From Lewinellaceae bacterium (lineage in GTDB: Bacteria; Bacteroidota; Bacteroidia; Chitinophagales; Saprospiraceae): a stretch of DNA of 29,221 nucleotides. The position numbers were made by a program, and so were the translations under genes. The stretch is taken from assembly GCA_020636445.1 (NCBI GenBank), contig JACJXV010000046.1, positions 1 to 29,221 of the forward strand, read 5' to 3'. This document shows positions 23,113 to 29,221 of the stretch, in pieces; positions within the stretch are counted from its first letter, which is position 1, and the number at the start of each line of letters is the position of its first letter. A model generated the notes under the pieces. The model was not told the origin of the DNA. It saw nothing but the letters and a program-made list of their open reading frames with translations, and did no database searches.

Positions 23113-23904
23113 ATGAAGGGGAATAATGGGGGCGACCCAGTTTACGTCAGGGTTTTTGTGGTAGCAATAACCCGAGTGTTCGGTGGTATAATACTATTGG
23201 CGCTATTCACTGGGAGCAATGCGTTACAGGCGCAGTATACGTCGCCCTACACATTGAAAAGCAGCCGGGAGTGGGCATTAAGCGGCGCTGGCGTGGGCTT
23301 AAATTTGAGCAGTTGGGTGCTGGGCAAGCAACAGGAACCTCTGGACGACGAAGCGTTGCAGCAACTTGATGCTACAAGGTTGTGGGGAATCGATGAATAC
23401 TCCATCCGGCAACAGTCGTTACGGGCGCGGGCCACGAGCGACCGAATGTTGTACAGTTCATTCGCCTTGCCCCTAACCATGTTGGTCGCCGGAGAAGCCA
23501 GCCGCCAGGATTTTGGTCGGGTAGGCTTACTGAGTTTGCAAACCATTTTACTCAATAGTGGCATTACCAACCTGACGAAAGTATTGGTGAAGCGTCCCCG
23601 GCCATATTTATACCGCTCGGAGGTTTCGCTGGAACTCCGGGAACGGGTATCTTCCCGGTATAGTTTCTTTTCGGGGCATACCTCGCAGATGGCGGCTATG
23701 TCATTCCTGAGCGCTGGTTTTTATGCGGATTATTATCCGGAAAGCAAAGCCCGGCCGGTGGTGTGGACAGTGGCCGCCGCGGTCCCCGCTTTTATGGGGT
23801 GGCAAAGGATCCGGGCCGGTAAGCATTACTTTACCGATGTCCTTACCGGGTATGCGGTAGGGGCAGTGATTGGGTTAGCAATTCCTGCTTTGCACCAGCG
23901 ATAA
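23113..23904 (+). CDS. PAP2-family membrane phosphatase
   Basis: This 263-aa protein has an N-terminal hydrophobic export/anchor segment (IILLALFTGSNALQAQ) and a PAP2/phosphatidic-acid-phosphatase domain. All three catalytic motifs are present: K156-x6-RP (KVLVKRPRP), SGHT at 187-190 with His189, and R232-x5-H238-x3-D242 (RIRAGKHYFTD). Such enzymes dephosphorylate phosphatidic acid, phosphatidylglycerol phosphate, undecaprenyl pyrophosphate or lipid A. It lies 15 bp after the caspase-SGNH gene, on the same strand, so co-transcription is likely and both products would act on lipids. It could also be a general lipid phosphatase that merely sits nearby. Confidence 0.88.
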   Translation: MKGNNGGDPVYVRVFVVAITRVFGGIILLALFTGSNALQAQYTSPYTLKSSREWALSGAGVGLNLSSWVLGKQQEPLDDEALQQLDATRLWGIDEYSIRQQSLRARATSDRMLYSSFALPLTMLVAGEASRQDFGRVGLLSLQTILLNSGITNLTKVLVKRPRPYLYRSEVSLELRERVSSRYSFFSGHTSQMAAMSFLSAGFYADYYPESKARPVVWTVAAAVPAFMGWQRIRAGKHYFTDVLTGYAVGAVIGLAIPALHQR

Positions 23905-23939
23905 GGCTTTTTTAAGTTTGAATGTTCAGGCGAGGCGCT

Positions 23940-23959
23940 GCGGGTAAAGGGTTACCCGC
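23940..23959. repeat. 8-bp hairpin in intergenic repeat
   Basis: GCGGGTAA and TTACCCGC are exact reverse complements around a four-base AGGG loop. It follows the PAP2 stop by 36 bp and could help terminate transcription. The dispersed motif GCGGGTGGTTACTAAGCGTAG follows at 23975-23995. The rest of the 23905-24158 gap shows no gene. Confidence 0.5.
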
Positions 23960-24158
23960 CATAGCTTTGCGCAGGCGGGTGGTTACTAAGCGTAGTTATA
24001 CTCAGGATTACCAAGCCAAATGGCAAAAAAATTAACTTTGTCTTGGGCTACGAAGAGCCCGCGCCTGCGGACACACCATCCGCTTCGGGTTCTAAACCTT
24101 CATCCGTCATCCCAACCAGCCTTTAGCTTGCCACCAGCTCAACCTTCGGGAAATCTGC

Positions 24159-25712
24159 CTACCCCAAAAAACTTTGCAGCTTCATCGCCACACCCATATC
24201 GCCTTTGACTTTGATTTTACCACTCATAAAAGCGCTCATTGGGTTGAGCTCGCCACTGAGCAAAGCTTGAAAATCTTCGCTGGTGATGCTAACGGTACAA
24301 TCGGCATCGGCATTATCCGTACTTACCGTATTAGCACTGCCACTACCGTCGATAAAGATGTATTGCCCCCCGAAATCAAATTTCAGGGAGGATCCCAGGG
24401 GCGATGCTTTGGCTGCCCGCTTTTGGATCATACCCAGAATCATATCCGTACTCATGGTGGTTTTGGTTTGGGTTGCCGTAGTTGATCCATTGGCATGCCC
24501 GTTGTTCACCGGACTCGTGGCCTGGCTAGCCCGTGGTGCGGCTGCAGGTGCCTCGCGTTGGTAGCTCTTATCATCGATGACCATCTTGGCGATAATTTCC
24601 CGCATGATCTCGGAGGTGCCGCCACCAATAGTCCCGATACGGCTGTCGCGGAACATACGGGCAATTTTGTACTCTTCCATGTAGCCATAGCCTCCAAAAA
24701 ATTGGAGACACTGGTACATCACTTTGTCCGATAACTCGGTAGCCAGCAGTTTGGCCATGGAACTTTCCTTAACCGCGTACTGGTTGTCGTTGTGCATACG
24801 GCAGCAATGATAAATGAAGGCCCGCGTTGCTTCGATTTCGGAGGACAGCTGGGCTACCCGATGGCGCAAAACCTGGAATTTATTCAATGGTCGACCGAAG
24901 GCCTGCCGCTCGCTCAGGTATTGCAGCGAATATTCCAGCGCATGTTGTGATCCCGATACGGCGCTGATGGCTCCAGCTAGCCGCTCCAGTTGCAGGCCGC
25001 CCATGAGGTAGAAAAACCCCTGGCCTTCTTCGCCAATCAGGTTTTCAACCGGCACCCGCACATCGTCGAAGCTCAATTCGGCGGTATCGGAGGCGTGCCA
25101 GCCTAGTTTTTTGAGTTTTCGCGCGGATACTCCGGGTGCCTGCCGGTCGATGACCAATAAGCTTACCCCATTGACACCCGCCTCGGGGTCAGTCTTGACA
25201 ACCGTAATCAGAAAGTCGCCATAAACGCCATTGGTAATAAAGGTTTTGGATCCATTGACGACATAATAATCACCCTGCCGGACGGCCCGGGTCTGAATAT
25301 TGGCGGCATCCGATCCGGCTCCTGGTTCCGTAATAGCGATAGCACATATCCACTCGCCGGCAATGGCTTTGCGCAGGTATTTTTCCTTCAGAAAATCCGA
25401 TCCGTGCTTGTACAGATAAGGTGAAGCCATGAACTGCTGCACACTGGGCGTTATGGTGAATCCGCCGGAAAAACAGCGAGCTATTTCTTCCAGAAAGACA
25501 ACAGAATAAAAAAAGTCGGCGTCGGAACCGCCGTAGGCTTCGGGGTAGTTAAGCCCCAGGTAACCCATGTCGCCAAATTTTTTCCACAGCTCCTTGGGGA
25601 TGCGGCCGGCTTCCTCCCAGTCATCAATATGGGGGATTACTTCCTGCTGCAGGAAATCCCGCAGACCCTGCCGGAATAATTCGTGTTCTTCGGTGAAATA
25701 GTAACTGGACAT
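24159..25712 (-). CDS. Acyl-CoA dehydrogenase fused to SCP2 sterol-carrier domain
   Basis: This 517-aa flavoenzyme has an acyl-CoA dehydrogenase domain at residues 1-385 that introduces the alpha-beta double bond in acyl-CoA thioesters with FAD. Landmarks are AIAITEPGAGSDAANIQTRA, the KTFITNG motif and GGYGYMEEYKIARMFRDSRI. The MCAD-type Glu (YEGT) is replaced by IGGGT at 362-366, while LERL at 242-245 keeps Glu243 at the position used as catalytic base in long-chain and isovaleryl-CoA dehydrogenases. A low-complexity linker (about 386-420) rich in Ala/Thr/Asn leads to an SCP2 domain at 421-517 (LGSSLKFDFGGQYIFIDGSG, AFMSGKIKVKGDMGVAMKLQ). SCP2 domains carry lipids and acyl chains, so the fusion may deliver long-chain or sterol-like substrates. 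Confidence 0.93.
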   Translation of the reverse strand: MSSYYFTEEHELFRQGLRDFLQQEVIPHIDDWEEAGRIPKELWKKFGDMGYLGLNYPEAYGGSDADFFYSVVFLEEIARCFSGGFTITPSVQQFMASPYLYKHGSDFLKEKYLRKAIAGEWICAIAITEPGAGSDAANIQTRAVRQGDYYVVNGSKTFITNGVYGDFLITVVKTDPEAGVNGVSLLVIDRQAPGVSARKLKKLGWHASDTAELSFDDVRVPVENLIGEEGQGFFYLMGGLQLERLAGAISAVSGSQHALEYSLQYLSERQAFGRPLNKFQVLRHRVAQLSSEIEATRAFIYHCCRMHNDNQYAVKESSMAKLLATELSDKVMYQCLQFFGGYGYMEEYKIARMFRDSRIGTIGGGTSEIMREIIAKMVIDDKSYQREAPAAAPRASQATSPVNNGHANGSTTATQTKTTMSTDMILGMIQKRAAKASPLGSSLKFDFGGQYIFIDGSGSANTVSTDNADADCTVSITSEDFQALLSGELNPMSAFMSGKIKVKGDMGVAMKLQSFLG

Positions 25713-26029
25713 AATGTTTATTTTGTTGAGGGCTAGTTATTTGTTAATTTAGAATTTAATGGTAAACAGTTATCGCTGGCGCTAAAAATGTTTAGCGTTA
25801 TTTATCCGCCTCTGGCGGGCTCGTTAAGCGTTGAGCGTTTTGCGCTATGTCGTCCTACCAAGGTAGGCTGATTTCTCACCCGACGCAGTCGGGGCAAGTT
25901 TCCCACCCGCCGTAGGCGGACAAGTGTCTCATTTCCCATTTCCCATTTCTCATTTCTCATTTCTCATTTCCTTCGCCCGCCGAACCGCAGCACAGGCGGG
26001 CCCATGTAAACTCCACTCAGCGCTGGCAA
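25713..26029. other. Intergenic region with palindromes and heptamer array
   Basis: About 317 bp separate the two acyl-CoA dehydrogenase genes. It contains several GC-rich CCGCC/GGCGG inverted repeats (TCCGCCTCTGGCGGG near 25806; CCCGCCGTAGGCGGA near 25907; GCCCGCC with GGCGGGC near 25976-26000) and a heptamer array at 25930-25971. No gene or clear promoter was found. Confidence 0.7.
25930..25971. repeat. Heptamer tandem array (CATTTCY x6)
   Basis: Six consecutive 7-base units read CATTTCC, CATTTCC, CATTTCT, CATTTCT, CATTTCT and CATTTCC. Period and position between genes match the arrays at 3345, 4074 and 18129, though the unit sequences differ. Confidence 0.92.
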
Positions 26030-27208
26030 TTAATAAATTTGATACTGGTGCTCATCGATCACCATTCGGGCGATAATTTCACACATAATTTCACTGGTGC
26101 CACCACCAATGGTACCGATACGGCTGTCGCGGAACATGCGTGCTATCCGGTAATCTTCCATATAGCCGTACCCGCCGAAAAACTGCAGGCATTGGTACAT
26201 AACCTTATCGGAGAGTTCGGTAGTCAGCCATTTGGCCATGGCACAGTCCTTGACGCGGTAGTGGCCATCCTGATAATAGCGGCATTCCTGGTAGGTGAAA
26301 GTGCGGGCTCGTTCCAGCTCGGCACTTAGCTGGGCAACCCGGTGGCGCAGCTCCTGGAATTTATTGAGGGGGCGGCCAAAAGCCTGGCGTTCGCTCAGGT
26401 AGCGCAGGGCATATTCCAATGCATGATCGGCACCCGCTACTGCCGCAATGGCCATGACCAGGCGTTCGAGGGCAAAGCGCTGCATAATGTAGGCAAACCC
26501 GGCATTTTCTTCGCCAATCAGGTTTTCAACGGGTACCCGAACGTCGGCGAAGGCTATCTCTCCGGTGTCGGAGGCATGCCAGCCAAGTTTGCGCAGCTTT
26601 TGGGCGGAAACACCCGGGGTATCCCGATCGATCACCAGCAAGCTGATGCCTGCTGCTCCTGCAGTCGGTGCGGTTTTGACCGCCACCACCAGGAAGTCGC
26701 TGAGGACACCATTGGTGATGAAGGTTTTACTGCCATTTACCAGGTAATAATCGCCCTGGCGAACGGCTTTGGTCTGAATATTGGCGACATCCGAGCCGGC
26801 GCCGGGTTCCGTAATGGCCAGGCAGCCAAATTGCTCCCCCACGATACCGGGTACCAGGTAGCGCTGCTGCAGCGATTCACTGCCCGCCGCGGCAATATGA
26901 CTGAGGGCTAACACCGGGTGCGCCACGATGGCAGCTCCCAGGCCTGCAGAATAGCAGCGGCTAAGTTCTTCGATGAAAATGACCTGGAAACCAAAGTCCA
27001 GCCCCAGGCCACCGCTGGCTTCCGGAAACGTCAGGCCAAAATAGCCCTGGTCGCCCATCTTTTTCCATAGAGAACGGGGAATTTCCCCTGCCGCCTCCCA
27101 ATCATCGATATAGGGCATGACCTCCCGGTCGAGAAATTGCCGGAGCGATTCCCGGAACAACTCGTGGTCGGAAGTAAATGGATAGGGAGTAAGAGCGGAT
27201 TGATTCAC
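26030..27208 (-). CDS. Acyl-CoA dehydrogenase, GTG start
   Basis: This 392-aa flavoprotein is a close paralog of the SCP2-fused enzyme but has no C-terminal extension. Shared blocks include LAITEPGAGSDVANIQTKAV, the KTFITNG motif, LGWHASDTGEIAF, ALERLVMAIAAVAGADHALE with Glu248 as the probable LCAD/IVD-type catalytic base, and GGYGYMEDYRIARMFRDSRI. The GGGTSEIM motif again lacks the MCAD-type Glu. The start codon is GTG, overlapping the upstream gene stop as GTGA; no earlier in-frame ATG fits, and coupled translation is likely. It probably oxidises long or branched acyl-CoA in the same pathway as the nearby aldehyde dehydrogenase and SDR. Confidence 0.93.
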   Translation of the reverse strand: MNQSALTPYPFTSDHELFRESLRQFLDREVMPYIDDWEAAGEIPRSLWKKMGDQGYFGLTFPEASGGLGLDFGFQVIFIEELSRCYSAGLGAAIVAHPVLALSHIAAAGSESLQQRYLVPGIVGEQFGCLAITEPGAGSDVANIQTKAVRQGDYYLVNGSKTFITNGVLSDFLVVAVKTAPTAGAAGISLLVIDRDTPGVSAQKLRKLGWHASDTGEIAFADVRVPVENLIGEENAGFAYIMQRFALERLVMAIAAVAGADHALEYALRYLSERQAFGRPLNKFQELRHRVAQLSAELERARTFTYQECRYYQDGHYRVKDCAMAKWLTTELSDKVMYQCLQFFGGYGYMEDYRIARMFRDSRIGTIGGGTSEIMCEIIARMVIDEHQYQIY

Positions 27209-27600
27209 GCTTGTGGTTTAATGATATTGATCAAATCTTTTTCGCGTCGCCAGCCGGCGACGAAGCCTGCCGCCAAGAGGATGTGAATGACTCCCGGGCG
27301 CATATCGGGGTTATGGACAAACTGGCTCAAGGCCAGCAAGGAATGAAACACGAATAGCAGCAGGAGCAGCCCTAACCTGAATTCGGTTTGGGGTGCCTGC
27401 CGCAGGGCCAATGCCGAGACCAGGGCCAGCGTTATCGCTGCCGAGCCGTACATCGCCAGTAAAAGCGCAGACGGAGGGCTTTCAGCAAGGCTTTCCAAGC
27501 CCGGAAGGGTGCTGATGGTTCCCGGAAAAAACCAACATAAGATGCCAATTGCCCCTTCCAGGAGGGTATTCGTCAGGAGTAGATAATACGTTAGTTTCAT
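27205..27600 (-). CDS. Small four-helix integral membrane protein
   Basis: This 131-aa protein starts at ATG 27600 (MKLTYYLLLTNTLLEGAIG); the longer frame to 27663 adds an unlikely N-terminus overlapping the SDR gene end. Four hydrophobic segments are visible: YLLLTNTLLEGAIGILCWFF, ALLLAMYGSAAITLALVSAL, FRLGLLLLLFVFHSLLALSQ and VIHILLAAGFVAGW. Polar loops are short and there are no catalytic motifs. It resembles DoxX- or DUF-type small membrane proteins of unknown function. It is tightly packed in the operon (13 bp after the SDR stop, GTGA overlap with the acyl-CoA dehydrogenase), which suggests a role linked to that pathway. Confidence 0.75.
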   Translation of the reverse strand: MKLTYYLLLTNTLLEGAIGILCWFFPGTISTLPGLESLAESPPSALLLAMYGSAAITLALVSALALRQAPQTEFRLGLLLLLFVFHSLLALSQFVHNPDMRPGVIHILLAAGFVAGWRREKDLINIIKPQA

Positions 27601-27613
27601 GGAAGTGGCAGAT

Positions 27614-28408
27614 TTACGGACGGTGTTGTAAGTACATTTTGGACAAACGGATAACCCAGGCATCAGGCAAGCGCTTGCTGAGTTTGTGGATCAGCCCAAA
27701 GCCCCGGCCCGGGATGACCAGGTTCCTGCCGCGTTCCATCCCCTGGATAATCGCCCGGGCGACGACATCGGGCGTGACAACCATCCAGTTGTCAAAAGTA
27801 TTGGTCTGGGCCATTCCTGCGGTGTTTTGGAATCCGGTTTGGCGGACCGGCGTTGGGCAAACCGCCATCACCCTGACCTGGCTGCCCCGGTCGCGTAACT
27901 CAACATCAATGGCCCGGCTAAACTGCAGGACAAAGGCTTTCGTTGCACCATAGGTTGCTAACTGCGGATTGGGTTGGAAGGCCGAAATCGAGGATAAGTT
28001 GACAATGTATCCCCGGTCGCGTTGGATCATCTCATGCAGGAACAGCCGGGTGAGCGTGTAAAGGGTCAGGATGTGCAGTTGAATCATGGCCGCCTCCCGG
28101 TCCATATCAACCTCATCGATAAACCCGAAAGTACCGAATCCAGCACAATTGATGAGCAGACTTACCTCTGTCCAGCCATTTTCGCGGGCATAATCATAAA
28201 CGTCCTGTGCGCTGTTGGGAAGCGACAGGTCGATAGCCAGGGTTGCCAGGACAAGGTCCGGGAATTGTTCCCGCAGCAGGGCTACAGCCTGGTCGAGTTC
28301 TGCCGGTGGTTTGGCTACCAACAGCAAAGCATAGCCCTGGGCTGCCAGTTCTTTCGCCAGGGTTAGTCCAATGCCGCTTGACCCACCTGTGATGATTGCT
28401 TGTTGCAT
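27614..28408 (-). CDS. SDR-family oxidoreductase
   Basis: This 264-aa classical short-chain dehydrogenase/reductase has the NAD(P)-binding motif TGGSSGIG at 7-14, the NCAG motif at 87-90, and the catalytic Ser140-Tyr153-Lys157 set (NLSSISAFQPNPQLATYGATK). The C-terminal KLSKRLPDAWVIRLSKMYL could associate with membranes. SDRs reduce or oxidise alcohols and ketones. Close relatives in this size class act on lipid intermediates. It sits between an aldehyde dehydrogenase (9 bp gap) and the four-helix protein (13 bp gap), so alcohol or keto-acyl oxidation in the same pathway is likely. The specific substrate is unknown. Confidence 0.9.
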   Translation of the reverse strand: MQQAIITGGSSGIGLTLAKELAAQGYALLLVAKPPAELDQAVALLREQFPDLVLATLAIDLSLPNSAQDVYDYARENGWTEVSLLINCAGFGTFGFIDEVDMDREAAMIQLHILTLYTLTRLFLHEMIQRDRGYIVNLSSISAFQPNPQLATYGATKAFVLQFSRAIDVELRDRGSQVRVMAVCPTPVRQTGFQNTAGMAQTNTFDNWMVVTPDVVARAIIQGMERGRNLVIPGRGFGLIHKLSKRLPDAWVIRLSKMYLQHRP

Positions 28409-28417
28409 GAGGGGTGT

Positions 28418-29221
28418 TTAGGACAGGTAATACGTAAGGATGTTAACAATCCGCATCTTCGCCTTGGTGAAGGGCGGGAAAATGACGCGTAAATCACCCA
28501 GGAAGCGCCGGACAATGCCGCGCTCATTGGAGAACTCACGGAAACCATGTAATCCCATCGATTTGCCGATACCGCTGTTGTTTACCCCGCCAAAAGGCAA
28601 GTTGGGGTTGCTGAATCCGAGGAGGTAGTCGTTAATGATGGTTCCCCCTGCGGAGGTGTTGCTGAGCAGGTAGTTGACAAAATCCTTGCGGTGGCTACCG
28701 ATGTACATGGTCAGTGGCTTGGGGCGCCTGCGGATTGCCGCTACCACCTCTTCAGGGTTGGTGAAGGTAGCCAGGGGCATAATCGGGCCAAAGATTTCCT
28801 CCTGCATGATGCGCATGTCGTCGGTGACATTGCCCAGTAAGGTGGGGGCGATAAAGCGGTCGGCTTCGTCAACCTGGCCTCCTGCTAATACCGTTGCTCC
28901 TTTGGCCAGGGCATCCTCCAGCAGACCGCTCAAGCGCTTCACGTGGCGGTCACTGATGATGCGGCACAGGTCGGGCGAAGCCTGAACTCCCTTGCCTTCA
29001 CGGTTATACAGTTTGTCGATCGCTTTTTGATAACCTTCGACAAAGGCATCTTTAGCGGATTCTTCCACCAGCAGGTAATCGGGGGCAATGCAGGTTTGGC
29101 CGTTGTTGAGGTGTTTGGCCCAGACGCATTTTTCAGCTTCGAGATTAAGATTGACGGTGTGGTCTACTACGGCCGGGGATTTACCCCCCAGTTCAAGGGT
29201 TACGGAGGCCAGGTGTTTTGC
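28418..29221 (-). CDS. Aldehyde dehydrogenase, C-terminal part (cut by window edge)
   Basis: The frame runs in from the right edge and gives the last 267 residues. The catalytic base region VTLELGGKSP (Glu10 of the visible part) and the nucleophile NNGQTCIAPDY (Cys44) are present, followed by EEIFGPIMPL and FSNPNLPFGGVNNSGIG. The C-terminal tail with a hydrophobic end (MRIVNILTYYL) matches class 3, fatty-aldehyde-type enzymes. These oxidise aldehydes to acids with NAD(P). It precedes the SDR by 9 bp, so it likely opens (within the window) an alcohol-aldehyde-acyl-CoA oxidation operon. The shorter ATG-like start at 29068 is a GTG inside the gene and is not the real start. Confidence 0.93.
   Translation of the reverse strand, partial: AKHLASVTLELGGKSPAVVDHTVNLNLEAEKCVWAKHLNNGQTCIAPDYLLVEESAKDAFVEGYQKAIDKLYNREGKGVQASPDLCRIISDRHVKRLSGLLEDALAKGATVLAGGQVDEADRFIAPTLLGNVTDDMRIMQEEIFGPIMPLATFTNPEEVVAAIRRRPKPLTMYIGSHRKDFVNYLLSNTSAGGTIINDYLLGFSNPNLPFGGVNNSGIGKSMGLHGFREFSNERGIVRRFLGDLRVIFPPFTKAKMRIVNILTYYLS

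Noticed and set aside
24020..24208. 62-codon plus-strand frame near the acyl-CoA dehydrogenase end
   Set aside because: It is Pro/Ser-rich, overlaps repeat DNA and the antisense of the SCP2 domain, and has no support.

Overview
The window looks like part of a chromosome from a Bacteroidota bacterium, most likely of the Saprospiria (Lewinella/Haliscomenobacter-like) type. The reasons are type IX secretion C-terminal sorting domains on two exported proteins, TonB receptors with Bacteroidota-style plug domains, a carboxypeptidase-regulatory-like domain on one receptor, -7 promoter elements of the form TAnnTTTG, and many intergenic palindromes and short tandem repeats. The taxonomic placement below phylum is inference. 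I saw no tRNA, rRNA, CRISPR array, transposase or integrase.

Layout. Positions 1-3045 (minus strand) hold a co-directional run: a Tat-exported histidinol-phosphate-aminotransferase-like enzyme, a divergent peptide deformylase, a TPR protein that overlaps the deformylase stop by one base, and the N-terminus of an S9 peptidase cut by the window edge. Positions 3046-4128 are about 1 kb of repeat-rich intergenic DNA, with two perfect 132-bp direct repeats bracketing several palindromes and a possible 43-aa ORF. Positions 4129-6069 (minus) encode an M1 aminopeptidase with a T9SS sorting domain. Positions 6185-11088 (plus) are a vitamin B12 uptake operon: a -7 element, a cobalamin riboswitch, a BtuB-like TonB receptor, a T9SS-secreted DUF4465 protein and a BtuG-like beta-propeller lipoprotein. 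A GH5-like glycosidase follows behind a 12-bp hairpin.

Positions 13839-18115 form a probable zinc homeostasis locus. A Fur/Zur-family regulator, translationally coupled to a small lipoprotein, is divergent from a small membrane protein with an HDCPIC motif, a ZnuD-like TonB receptor and an acidic lipoprotein. A 17-bp palindrome next to the -7 element of the receptor operon is a good candidate operator. An APC amino acid permease follows at 18536-19861.

The most unusual locus is 20113-23904. It encodes a 994-aa protein with an N-terminal caspase/metacaspase-like protease and a C-terminal SGNH/GDSL hydrolase, followed 15 bp later by a PAP2 lipid phosphatase. This could be a protease-gated, lipid-directed effector system, although that function is inference. 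Positions 24159-29221 (minus) look like a lipid or aldehyde oxidation cluster: an aldehyde dehydrogenase (cut by the edge), an SDR oxidoreductase, a small four-helix membrane protein, an acyl-CoA dehydrogenase with a GTG start, and a second acyl-CoA dehydrogenase fused to an SCP2 sterol-carrier domain.
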